Shown here: positions 35,951 through 44,719 of the stretch, one piece after another
Position numbering within the stretch: position 1 is the stretch's first letter
Layout of the letters: every line of letters begins with the position of its first letter
Assembly: GCA_017303905.1 (NCBI GenBank)
Contig: JAFLBH010000003.1
Coordinates: forward strand, 434,001 to 498,000
Direction: 5' to 3'
Length of the DNA stretch: 64,000 nucleotides
DNA from: Bacteroidota bacterium
Lineage (GTDB): Bacteria > Bacteroidota > Bacteroidia > B-17B0 > Aurantibacillaceae
Notes under the pieces: model-generated
Told to the model about the DNA's origin: nothing
Database searches by the model: none
What the model saw: the letters and a program-made list of their open reading frames with translations, nothing else
Position numbers and translations under genes: made by a program

Positions 35951-38437
35951 ATGAGTTTTAAAAACAAAACGTTTTTTAAACTATTATTGGTTAGTCTTCT
36001 TTTATCCCTTTATTCATGTAACACCACCCGCCAGTTAAAAGAAAATGAATATTTAGTAACCGGCATCTCCATAAAGGGTGATTTAAAAAACAAGGTTGAT
36101 AAACACGATATTGAACCTTACATCCGTCAAAAACCAAATCGGAAAATACTTTCTGTTCTGCCTTTTAATCTTTGGCTTTATACCAAAATAAATAAGGAAA
36201 AAATGGTACGGAAAAAAGAAAAGCGCGACGCACGATTTGATCGCAAAAACGAAAAACGTATTGCTAAAAACAAGGTAAAAAACGAAAAACGTACTAAAAA
36301 AGGTAAACCAGCCAAAGAACCGCGACTTAAAAACAAAGATAAACCAACCTTCAGAGAAAGTTTATTAGAGATTGCCGAAGAACCGGTTATATACGATTCC
36401 GCTATTACCAAACAATCGGCTTCCCAAATAAAACGATACTTATTTTCGAAAGGTTTTTTTTACGCGCAAGTAGATGATAGTGTCACCTTTAGAAAAAGAA
36501 AGAAAAAGGCACAAGTTGATTACCATGTAGTACCTGGACCGCGCTATTACATTAACAACATTACTTACACCTTCCCGGAAGAAGAACTTGCGTATTACGT
36601 AAATCGAGATACGGTTAACAGTAAACTAAATCACGGTGATCCATACGATGCCGATGTTATGCAATTAGAAAGAGAGCGTATAACTGCTCAATTAATGGAT
36701 AATGGTTATTACTTCTTTGAGCAAGATTATGTGTTTTTTGAAGTTGATTCCACCATTGGAAATAAAAAACTTAACATCAATGTTTCCTTTAAAAAATTCC
36801 CGGCATTTATTGATCAAAATAAAGATTCTGTTTCTTATGTAAAGCACCCGCGCTATTACGTAAACAACATTTACATCATTACTGAAAATTTAAAATCTTC
36901 TTACAAAGACGAATACTTTAAAGACACCATTTCATATGAAGACTATAAGTTTCTATTAAAAGGTTCTTTAAAATTCAGGAAGAGTGTTATTGGTCACAGC
37001 ATCGAATTTTTTAAAGGGCAAGTATTCCAAAAAACATTGGCGGAAAAAACCTACAAACGTTTACTAAATCTTGGTGTTTTCAGAACCGTGGTGATTCAGT
37101 ATGTGAAAAATCCATACTATAACGATCAACTCGATTGCTACATCATTTGTCAGCCAATCATCAAACAATCTATTACCATCGAAACTGAAGGAACTAACAC
37201 CTCCGGTAACTTGGGTATTGATGGCAGTTTATTATTTCAAAATAAGAATTTACTCAAAGGAGCGGAATTATTTGAATTGAGTTTAAATGGAGCGATTATC
37301 GCACAACGACAATTCAACACAGGACAAAGTGATATTAAAGATGTATCAAGTACATTTAACACCATTCAATTCGGACCATCCATGCGGTTCTCGGTACCAC
37401 GTGCGGCATTTCCATTCTCGTTATTCCCATTTAAAAAAGATGCTTTTCCGAGAACTTATATTAATACCTCTCTGAATTATCAAAGACGTCCGGAATTTAA
37501 CCGCATTATCACCAATATCAATTATGGTTTTAGCTTTAAAACACGCAAAACAAAATGGAAACATGACTTAGTTCCTTTTGAAGCGTATATGGTAAAAGCC
37601 AATTTACTACAATCGTTCCGCGACGAATTAATTAAGTTGAATGATTTATTTCTCTTAAATTCATTTCAAGATCACATTACAACTCTTTCGCGATATACAG
37701 TTGCCTACAACAATCAAATACAAACCGGCATTAACAACACCTCCCGCAAACCTGTAAGTTATGTAAAAATAAATCTGGCGTCTTCAGGAAATGTTTTAAG
37801 AGGAGTTTATCAATTAACAGATGTAAAGCAAGATACTTTAGGACGTTATTTAATTACAGGAATTCCGTTTGCGCAATTTGTAAAAATGGATATTGATTAT
37901 CGTTTATACATTCCGGTTCGCAAAAAGAACAGAGCGGTTTACCGAACTATGATTGGTGTTGGAAAACCTCTACGCAACTTGAATGTTTTACCCTACGAAC
38001 AAAGTTATTTTAGCGGCGGTCCGAACAGTGTGAGAGCATGGCGTGCACGTACTTTGGGTCCGGGTGGATATGACCCAACAAATACCAATTCTAAATATGA
38101 TAAGATTGGCGATTTAATTATTGAAGGAAATATTGAATATCGTTTCCATATGTTTCGTTCGTTTTACGGCGCTTGGTTTGTGGATGCAGGAAATATCTGG
38201 TTACTGCACAAAGACGCGACAAAACCCGGAGGAGAATTTGAGTTGACCCGTTTCTATAAAGAAATTGCAGTAGGTATGGGTTGGGGCTTGCGTTGGGATT
38301 TGAATTTCTTTGTTCTGCGTTTGGATGCGGCGGCACCTATTGTTGACCCAAAATACCCTGAAGGAGATCGTTGGACCTTTGATAAAAAACCATTACGACA
38401 AATCACACTTAACTTTGGTATTGGTTATCCGTTTTAA
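35951..38437 (+). CDS. tamL: TamL: lipoprotein Omp85-family outer membrane translocation protein
   Basis: This 828-residue Omp85 protein starts at the ATG at 35951 and has a lipoprotein signal (FKLLLVSLLLSLYSC). Lipidation distinguishes Bacteroidota TamL from TamA. POTRA-like domains occupy roughly residues 130-420 and the 16-strand barrel follows, ending in the aromatic strand LNFGIGYPF. The barrel segment SGGPNSVRAWRARTLGPGGY is the conserved VRG(F/Y)-like region. A strongly basic insertion (about 75-125, rich in KKEKRD and KNEKRTKKGK) sits before the first POTRA. No tamB gene is adjacent. A glycosyltransferase gene follows after 18 bp. Confidence 0.88.
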   Translation: MSFKNKTFFKLLLVSLLLSLYSCNTTRQLKENEYLVTGISIKGDLKNKVDKHDIEPYIRQKPNRKILSVLPFNLWLYTKINKEKMVRKKEKRDARFDRKNEKRIAKNKVKNEKRTKKGKPAKEPRLKNKDKPTFRESLLEIAEEPVIYDSAITKQSASQIKRYLFSKGFFYAQVDDSVTFRKRKKKAQVDYHVVPGPRYYINNITYTFPEEELAYYVNRDTVNSKLNHGDPYDADVMQLERERITAQLMDNGYYFFEQDYVFFEVDSTIGNKKLNINVSFKKFPAFIDQNKDSVSYVKHPRYYVNNIYIITENLKSSYKDEYFKDTISYEDYKFLLKGSLKFRKSVIGHSIEFFKGQVFQKTLAEKTYKRLLNLGVFRTVVIQYVKNPYYNDQLDCYIICQPIIKQSITIETEGTNTSGNLGIDGSLLFQNKNLLKGAELFELSLNGAIIAQRQFNTGQSDIKDVSSTFNTIQFGPSMRFSVPRAAFPFSLFPFKKDAFPRTYINTSLNYQRRPEFNRIITNINYGFSFKTRKTKWKHDLVPFEAYMVKANLLQSFRDELIKLNDLFLLNSFQDHITTLSRYTVAYNNQIQTGINNTSRKPVSYVKINLASSGNVLRGVYQLTDVKQDTLGRYLITGIPFAQFVKMDIDYRLYIPVRKKNRAVYRTMIGVGKPLRNLNVLPYEQSYFSGGPNSVRAWRARTLGPGGYDPTNTNSKYDKIGDLIIEGNIEYRFHMFRSFYGAWFVDAGNIWLLHKDATKPGGEFELTRFYKEIAVGMGWGLRWDLNFFVLRLDAAAPIVDPKYPEGDRWTFDKKPLRQITLNFGIGYPF

Positions 38438-38455
38438 GATATTTGTTTTGTACAT

Positions 38456-39328
38456 ATGAAAGTTACAGGCTTTACCATCATAAGAAACGCAATAAAATAC
38501 GACTATCCGGTTGTAGAAGCGATTACTTCTTTATTGCCTGTATGTGATGAGTTTTTGGTGAGCGTTGGGAATTCGGATGATGGCACCATGGAATTAATTA
38601 AAAGCATTCCATCACCAAAAATTAAAATAATAGAAAGTGTGTGGGACGACAATCTGCGCGAAGGCGGTAAATTACTATCAATAGAAACCAACAAAGCGTT
38701 TGATGCCATTGACAAAAGCAGCACCTGGTGTTTTTACATTCAGAGTGATGAAGTGATTCATGAAAAATACCATGATTCCATCCGTAAAGGAATGGAACAA
38801 TATGCCCATGATGAAAATGTAGAAGGATTATTATTCGACTACGTGCATTTTTACGGGAGTTATAATTATGTTGGAAATTCGCGCAAGTGGTATAGAAACG
38901 AAATCCGCATCATTCGAAATAATAAAAACATTCGCTCTTATAAAGACGCGCAAGGTTTTAGAAAAACCGATGATAGCAAATTAAACGTCAAAAAAATTGA
39001 TGCTTCAGTTTTTCATTATGGCTGGGTGAAACCTCCAAAAGCGCAACAGGCCAAGCAAGAAAATTTTCATAAAATGTGGCACGATGATGCCTGGATGAAA
39101 AAGAATATTGAAGCAACCGAGGAATTTGATTACAGCAAGATTGATAGTTTAGAGGAATTTAAAGGAACTCATCCTAGTGTTATGCAATCGCGTGTAAAAG
39201 CTCAAGACTGGAATTTTAAATTTGACGCGAGCAAAATAAAATTATCGGTGAAAGATAAATTTTTACAAGTGATTGAGAAAAATACCGGATGGCGGCCTGG
39301 TGAATACAAAAACTACAAATTACTGTAA
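38456..39328 (+). CDS. Family 2-like glycosyltransferase
   Basis: This 290-residue cytosolic GT-A type enzyme opens MKVTGFTIIRNAIKYDYPVV and has NSDDGTMELI (DDG-type nucleotide-sugar loop) and QSDEVIHEKYHD (a DxE-like metal site). The rest matches glycosyltransferases of cell-surface glycan assembly. The donor and acceptor are unknown. It probably shares a transcript with tamL and ends at a perfect 9-bp hairpin. Confidence 0.85.
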   Translation: MKVTGFTIIRNAIKYDYPVVEAITSLLPVCDEFLVSVGNSDDGTMELIKSIPSPKIKIIESVWDDNLREGGKLLSIETNKAFDAIDKSSTWCFYIQSDEVIHEKYHDSIRKGMEQYAHDENVEGLLFDYVHFYGSYNYVGNSRKWYRNEIRIIRNNKNIRSYKDAQGFRKTDDSKLNVKKIDASVFHYGWVKPPKAQQAKQENFHKMWHDDAWMKKNIEATEEFDYSKIDSLEEFKGTHPSVMQSRVKAQDWNFKFDASKIKLSVKDKFLQVIEKNTGWRPGEYKNYKLL

Positions 39329-39331
39329 TGA

Positions 39332-39354
39332 AAGAGCCGCTAAACGCGGCTCTT
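39332..39354. terminator. Hairpin between convergent genes
   Basis: AAGAGCCGC/GCGGCTCTT is a perfect 9-bp stem with a TAAAC loop. The T tracts on either side are short, so termination strength is uncertain. Confidence 0.6.
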
Positions 39355-39357
39355 AAA

Positions 39358-40200
39358 TTATTTATTCTTCAACTCCAGTAATTTCTCCTGCTCAATTTCC
39401 TTGGCTCTGTTTTCCTCTTCCTGTTTATCCCTTTTTCTTCTTTGCTTCAATTGATATTGTTCCTCAAGGGCTGCGTTTCTTACCCGTTTTGCCCGGATGC
39501 CACTAAAGTAATCCTTGGTAGTAACAACTACAACGCCACTTGTAAAATCACCATACATCGCGGGTACACCACCACTAATTAAACTCACATTTTCAAGAGC
39601 AGTAACCGGTAAACCATTCAGCGAACTAACCTTTACACCATCAATTAAAAATTCGGTAGCGTCTGCTCTTCCTCCATGCAAATGCCACTCGCCTTCACTG
39701 TCCTGCACCATTCCGGGAGAATTATTTGCAATCATATCCATAACACCATCATTACGATTAACCGATTGTGCAATTTCTTCGGCACCAATACTTGTTATAT
39801 CAATAATTGTAGCATCAACCATTGGTTCAACAAAATCTTCAACATAAGCGGTAATATCGACTTGATCGAGTTGATTAATCTTCATTCGGATATCCACATA
39901 GGTAGCTTCAGACGGCTTCACCGGGATTTTATTCTTTATTGCGGTGACATGCATAGGACTCGTAACAGTTACTTCGTAATTACCCGGATCGAGTGGTTTG
40001 TATACGTATTTTCCGTTTTCATCGGTTGTAGTACCTCCTACTAAATACCCACCCTGTGTTATTTTCACAATCGCTCCAATAACCGGATTGTATTCGTCAT
40101 CCTTAATCAAGCCCTTAATTTCGCCATGCGAATTTTGCGCCTTTAATGCAGTTAAACAATTCATCAAGAGTGTAACTGCCAAAATTGATAGTGTTTTCAT
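39358..40200 (-). CDS. Carboxypeptidase-regulatory-like plus TonB plug protein without barrel
   Basis: This 280-residue exported protein starts at ATG 40200 (MKTLSILAVTLLMNCLTALK), since the upstream extension lacks a signal peptide. A carboxypeptidase-regulatory-like domain (about 27-110) is followed by a TonB-receptor plug domain (about 125-235: FLIDGVKVSSL, ISGGVPAMYGDFTSGVVVVT). Where a SusC-type receptor would enter its 22-strand barrel, this protein ends with a highly charged Lys/Glu/Gln helix (QLKQRRKRDKQEEENRAKE). No frame-shifted barrel follows. It is therefore either a plug-only signalling protein or an old truncated receptor. It is divergent from a sigma-factor gene. Confidence 0.85.
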   Translation of the reverse strand: MKTLSILAVTLLMNCLTALKAQNSHGEIKGLIKDDEYNPVIGAIVKITQGGYLVGGTTTDENGKYVYKPLDPGNYEVTVTSPMHVTAIKNKIPVKPSEATYVDIRMKINQLDQVDITAYVEDFVEPMVDATIIDITSIGAEEIAQSVNRNDGVMDMIANNSPGMVQDSEGEWHLHGGRADATEFLIDGVKVSSLNGLPVTALENVSLISGGVPAMYGDFTSGVVVVTTKDYFSGIRAKRVRNAALEEQYQLKQRRKRDKQEEENRAKEIEQEKLLELKNK

Positions 40201-40247
40201 GTTCTTTTTGTTATGGTTAAAAAATATTTTGGGGATCTTATAACTTA

Positions 40248-40324
40248 AAGACGAGGAATACGTATAATTCCACAAAACACCCCCCACAATTTATTTTTAT
40301 GGATTAATTCAAGACGTGCGTCTT
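40248..40324. promoter_or_regulatory. Shared motif in the divergent sigma/plug promoter region
   Basis: Reading outward on each strand, both promoters hold a GGAnTnATnC - N8 - CGTCTT motif of 24 bp (minus strand 40271-40248, plus strand 40301-40324). The plus copy ends in the palindrome AAGACG-TG-CGTCTT (40311-40324). CGTC is a common core of ECF-sigma -10 elements, but the spacing to GGA is shorter than usual. It may be an autoregulated promoter or an operator. Confidence 0.4.
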
Positions 40325-40335
40325 ACCATAAGTAT

Positions 40336-40929
40336 ATGTGGTTATTCAATAAACATAGTGAGAAATCGGATGAAGAACTCATAGGTAATTACAGACTGAA
40401 AGGTGACAAGAACAGTTTTGCCGCTTTGTTTAAAAACCATGTGGCTACTATTTACGGTACTTGCTTATTTTATTTGCAAGACAAGGATGAAGCAAAAGAT
40501 GCCGTGATGAATATATTTGAGAAATTATTGATAGAATTAAAAAAAGAAGAAATAAAAAACTTCAAGGGCTGGTTAAGTTTTGTTGTCAGAAATCATTGCA
40601 TTAGTTTGGTAAGAAAAAAGAAGACCGTTCAAAAAAACGCGGCTTCTTACTTCGATTTTGAGTATAAAACACCTGTTTTAGAAGAAGAAATCAACATTCA
40701 TTTGGTAGATGACGAAACCATGTTGTTAAACTTAAATGATTGTCTGCCTAAATTAAAAGACAAGCAGCGCATTTGCATCCAACTATTCTATTTAAAGAAT
40801 TTAAGCTATCAGCAAATCAGCATACACACCGGTTATAGCATCCTTGAAATAAAAAGTTATATCCAAAACGGAAAGCGTAAACTGAAATTATTGTTAGAAG
40901 AATTACATACACAACCCCGCCATGAATAA
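40336..40929 (+). CDS. ECF-type RNA polymerase sigma factor
   Basis: This 197-residue sigma-70 family factor has region 2 in FAALFKNHVATIYGTC through FKGWLSFVVRNHCISLVRKK, and region 4 in KDKQRICIQLFYLKNLSYQQ. The region-4 helix-turn-helix is followed by KSYIQNGKRKLKLLLEE. It overlaps the next gene by 8 bp, the usual sign of a sigma/anti-sigma pair. The target genes are unknown, but the divergent plug-protein gene shares a motif with its promoter. Confidence 0.93.
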   Translation: MWLFNKHSEKSDEELIGNYRLKGDKNSFAALFKNHVATIYGTCLFYLQDKDEAKDAVMNIFEKLLIELKKEEIKNFKGWLSFVVRNHCISLVRKKKTVQKNAASYFDFEYKTPVLEEEINIHLVDDETMLLNLNDCLPKLKDKQRICIQLFYLKNLSYQQISIHTGYSILEIKSYIQNGKRKLKLLLEELHTQPRHE

Positions 40930-41971
40930 GAAAACAAAAAATAAATATGAGCAATTAGCCGAACCGGATAAACGAAAAATTCAGGCGCGATTTCATGCCG
41001 ATGAATTAAGTTATTTGGCTTCATACAGCTTTGAATCGGGATTGCTCACCGAAAGAGATTTAAAAACACTTTATCGTAAAATAGATAAAAAAACGAAAAG
41101 TAATAATACTTGGTTGAACCCGCTCATCTTACTTATTTGTGGTGCATTTATTGGTTGTAATATCGCGTTTTTCTATTATCAAAATCAGCTTACACATCCC
41201 ACCATTCAAAGCACATTTGTTACAAAAATCGATTCTGTTTTAAGGGAAACAAATATACAGAGTGAACAAAAAGCTATAGGGATTAGTGCAAAAACATCTG
41301 TTGCGGAAGAGCATTTTCAAGTTTCAGAAACATCTAACAATGAGAATAAATATGAAATATTTGAAGATGCTCAGATAAAAGAAATCATGCCACTAGAGGT
41401 GAAAACTCCTGAATTTAAACCGGAAGAAAATTTCATCTACATCCCCAACGCTCCATTTATTTACTTACATAATTTAAAAGTGGCCGATTACGCGAAACTT
41501 TATTTCAGAAATAAAAAAGGAATCGACACTCGAGAGAACGGGATTTCTGCTGCTTACGCTAGTAAAGAAGAAATTAATGAATCATCTTCATCCATTTTTG
41601 CTGAGCAGGATTATTACGCGCATGAAATAATTAAAGACGCCATGTTAGCTTTTAACAAGAAGCAATACAGTCATTGCATTGAACTATTGGATTTGCTTTT
41701 AACTATTAATAAGGAAGATGTCAATTGCTTATTTTATAAAGGTATGTGTCACTATTATCTGTATCAAGTTTCTGAAGCAACAGATTATTTTGATCAAGTT
41801 TTAAAAAATAAAATAAATGTATTTTTAGAAGAGGCGGAGTTCTTTAGAGCATTGGCACTAAAAAGATTGGGTGCTACCGATGAGGCTAAAGTAGCTCTTC
41901 AAAGAATAAAAAATCAAAAATTATTTTACAGTGAAAGAGCTGCAGAGGAATTATTACTAATTCAACAATAA
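40922..41971 (+). CDS. Membrane TPR protein, candidate anti-sigma partner
   Basis: This 349-residue protein has a cytosolic N-terminus (about 1-58), one transmembrane helix (about 60-82, LNPLILLICGAFIGCNIAFF) and a periplasmic part ending in TPR-like repeats (about 240-345). The N-terminal 58 residues are charged and helical, but no zinc-type anti-sigma motif is seen. Overlap with the sigma gene is the main reason to suspect an anti-sigma or sensor role. Otherwise it is a hypothetical TPR protein. Confidence 0.75.
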   Translation: MNKKTKNKYEQLAEPDKRKIQARFHADELSYLASYSFESGLLTERDLKTLYRKIDKKTKSNNTWLNPLILLICGAFIGCNIAFFYYQNQLTHPTIQSTFVTKIDSVLRETNIQSEQKAIGISAKTSVAEEHFQVSETSNNENKYEIFEDAQIKEIMPLEVKTPEFKPEENFIYIPNAPFIYLHNLKVADYAKLYFRNKKGIDTRENGISAAYASKEEINESSSSIFAEQDYYAHEIIKDAMLAFNKKQYSHCIELLDLLLTINKEDVNCLFYKGMCHYYLYQVSEATDYFDQVLKNKINVFLEEAEFFRALALKRLGATDEAKVALQRIKNQKLFYSERAAEELLLIQQ

Positions 41972-41974
41972 AAA

Positions 41975-43060
41975 TTACTTTCCTGCCGCTTTTTTTCTGG
42001 CCTCCTGCTCCGCTATTTTTTTCTTGGCTTCTTCTAATTTTTTGAACTCAGCCAAATGCAACTCATTAATATCCTTCTTATATAAGCTATATGCTTTCCA
42101 AATTGGAGGTTTAGTTGCAAAGCAATCTAACAACATATATAATGGAGAAATTTTAAAGGAATAGAATGGCGATAACCAACGGTAACCTACACCAATTGAA
42201 TCGGTAGCGTTTTTTACGGCATGCCAATAAAAAGGTGGATTCCACAAAATATCTCCGGGCTTAAGATGTACAGAATAACCATCAATATTTTTATATAACT
42301 CGAATGGATAATCATAATCCGGTTCGAAAGGATTGAAAGGACCCGTTTCTCGTTTACCGGGAGCGCTGCGGTAAACATTTCGTACCGGATGCGGATCAAC
42401 TACAGGAGAATAATAATGCGAATACAAGACCCATTTTTTTTCGCCATAAACCTGTACAAACAAATTACTTTGATTAGCATTATGCAATGCAGTATATGAC
42501 CCTTGACCACCAATAAAAACCTGAAAAGCATCAAACCAACAAAGTGGATTTCTTCTTTCCTTTAACCATTTATAGTCAAAATCATTTAAGTGCTCAGGAT
42601 GGCGAGCCAATAGTGGATAAAAACGATAGTACTTACTGCCTCCACCTCTGATATTATCAATCACATCCGCTAAAGTTGTAAGTTCATAAGGATAACCCGG
42701 AATAGCCTGATCCACCAATACAATTTCGTCTTTTCCGTGAAGCTCCTTAAAATATTCGAGCGACCATTTCTGAACACAAGGCCAATCCTTTGCCGCACCT
42801 TCCATTACAACAGGAATACCTTTTTTTACATAATGACTCTTAAATTCCTCCAAACTTAAATCCTTTCGCCTCTCGATGGGCATAATTCTTCCCTCGCCAT
42901 GCTTCGGCATTGTTTCATTCAGCTCCTTATAATATGGTGCGCGGTTAGAAAATAATTTCTTTCGCCCGATAAAATGGTCGGCTAATTGATAAATTCCATA
43001 TCTGAATTTTTGACTAAAACTAAGGCTGCGTATAAAATCACGGTATTCGTTTTCGCTCAT
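41975..43060 (-). CDS. JmjC/cupin_8-like protein with altered metal site
   Basis: This 361-residue protein matches the cupin-like (FIH/JMJD5-type) oxygenase family: GIPVVMEGAAKDWPC, the Y-T-ALHNANQSNLFVQVYGEKKW core and HLKPGDILWNPPFYWHAVKN. The usual metal motif HxD(x)nH should read His193-x-Asp195 and His280, but residue 195 is Ala (HNAN). Asn residues at 194 and 196 may replace it, or the protein may be a non-catalytic member. It lies 30 bp downstream of the HTTM-like gene and is probably co-transcribed with it. Confidence 0.85.
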   Translation of the reverse strand: MSENEYRDFIRSLSFSQKFRYGIYQLADHFIGRKKLFSNRAPYYKELNETMPKHGEGRIMPIERRKDLSLEEFKSHYVKKGIPVVMEGAAKDWPCVQKWSLEYFKELHGKDEIVLVDQAIPGYPYELTTLADVIDNIRGGGSKYYRFYPLLARHPEHLNDFDYKWLKERRNPLCWFDAFQVFIGGQGSYTALHNANQSNLFVQVYGEKKWVLYSHYYSPVVDPHPVRNVYRSAPGKRETGPFNPFEPDYDYPFELYKNIDGYSVHLKPGDILWNPPFYWHAVKNATDSIGVGYRWLSPFYSFKISPLYMLLDCFATKPPIWKAYSLYKKDINELHLAEFKKLEEAKKKIAEQEARKKAAGK

Positions 43061-43090
43061 GTACCTAAAATAAAAAATTAGTTAGAAATA

Positions 43091-44719
43091 TCAAATTATA
43101 ATCTCGTCAATTGGCCTTTTAATGAGTGAATGACTTACACCACTTAGGTTATGCGTAATGTTAAAATAAACTCTGAGCTTCTTAATCTTACCTAAACTAT
43201 GTATGCCTTCACCTGAATCTCTGTTATAAAGGTGGTGTGGAGCTCGTATGTATTTTAAAAATGCTAGTTGCTCTCCTCTGCTATTTCGAGTGTCAAAATA
43301 TTGTTTCATAAAAGCGTCATAGCGAACCTTCCAAGTAGGACTATAACTATTCACTCCTTTTTTGTGAATGTAACTCAAAATACTATCGGGCTGAAGATTC
43401 GCTAATTCACGTTGAATGTTATAATCATGTGTGTATCCGAATCCACTCACCGGTAAAGTGTTTTCATTTACCAATCGTAAAAATTTATCGTATTGAATCC
43501 ACTGATGATAAGGGTCAAAATCATTTTTGTGTATAGCTGCAGTGTGTCCTCTATCATCTATCGCTTCATAAGTAAAAAATTGATTTATGCATGTATCAAA
43601 CCATCCGATTGGATATGGCCTTAACCAAATGAAAGAACTTACGATAATTATTAATGAAACCTTAAAAGTTTTGACAGAATAAAAACTTGTATCAAAGGTT
43701 TTATTTAATAATATATAAATCAGCAAAGCATCAATTGCCATCCATTTCCAAAACAACATACTGCCGGCTAGAAAAATACCTATATGCAATAGAATAAAGG
43801 CAATCAAACCAAGTATAGCCCACCGGCGACTAATCAGAATGCAAAACGCGGAAATTTCGATGAAAAGAGTACTCAGTTTAAAAACAAAATCTCCATTATC
43901 CAAAACAGAATTGATGCTATGAATTGTATCATCAGAGACATTAAACATCCAGCCGCGTTGATGCGCGTTGAGAAAAAAATCGCTCAATTTATTTTGCAAA
44001 AGCCATTCGTAACCTTGTGGCGACATAAATATTTTTGAAACACCGGTGGCAAAATAATTGGAAGCCACAATACATAAAACCAGTTGCACAAAATCGGGAG
44101 TCCTCCCTTTAAAATAAATTTTACTGTAAGTTATTGCCGTGAAGAGTATCAAAATATCAAACAACAACCGCTTATCAAACAAATCAAAGCCTTCGATTGG
44201 ATAATTAAATTGCGAACGATACACTAATGCAATGGTAATGTACACCGGACTCAAAAAAGGCATTCGCCATAGAAGAAACGGAAAAATTGCCAATAAAATT
44301 CTATCCAGATAAAATGCATTATCCAAATAATAATTATAATTATAGGTACATAATTCCCATGATAATAATGCAGCGGAAAAAGTGACGAGTAATCGTTCAG
44401 ATTGAGAAAATGAAAACGCTGCAATTTCTTTTTTATACTTCAGGATGGGTCGTATTATTAACACAAATCCAATTAAAAAAAGGGGATGCAAAAAGGCACT
44501 TAAACAAATTGAAAAATGATGATACGGCACATATGATAAAATTGCCTCAATGAATGACGAATTGAAATAAGAATTTATTTTAGAAAAATTAATTGTAAAT
44601 CCGTTATAAAACACAAAAAGGGAAATTAGTCGGATACAGAGAAAAACTAAAAGAGTAAAAACTAATGGTGCGTATTTATTCTGACGTATTCTATTGTATA
44701 CAGTCAAGGCGCCCAACAT
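43091..44719 (-). CDS. Multi-spanning membrane protein, HTTM-like
   Basis: This 542-residue protein has about ten predicted transmembrane helices and a hydrophilic C-terminal region of about 170 residues. The pattern of helices with YFATGVSKIF and GWMFNVSDDT resembles the HTTM domain found in vitamin K-dependent carboxylase-like bacterial proteins. I cannot see the full signature, so the assignment is tentative. The start codon overlaps the stop codon of the transporter gene (1 bp), and the JmjC-like gene follows. Confidence 0.6.
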   Translation of the reverse strand: MLGALTVYNRIRQNKYAPLVFTLLVFLCIRLISLFVFYNGFTINFSKINSYFNSSFIEAILSYVPYHHFSICLSAFLHPLFLIGFVLIIRPILKYKKEIAAFSFSQSERLLVTFSAALLSWELCTYNYNYYLDNAFYLDRILLAIFPFLLWRMPFLSPVYITIALVYRSQFNYPIEGFDLFDKRLLFDILILFTAITYSKIYFKGRTPDFVQLVLCIVASNYFATGVSKIFMSPQGYEWLLQNKLSDFFLNAHQRGWMFNVSDDTIHSINSVLDNGDFVFKLSTLFIEISAFCILISRRWAILGLIAFILLHIGIFLAGSMLFWKWMAIDALLIYILLNKTFDTSFYSVKTFKVSLIIIVSSFIWLRPYPIGWFDTCINQFFTYEAIDDRGHTAAIHKNDFDPYHQWIQYDKFLRLVNENTLPVSGFGYTHDYNIQRELANLQPDSILSYIHKKGVNSYSPTWKVRYDAFMKQYFDTRNSRGEQLAFLKYIRAPHHLYNRDSGEGIHSLGKIKKLRVYFNITHNLSGVSHSLIKRPIDEIII

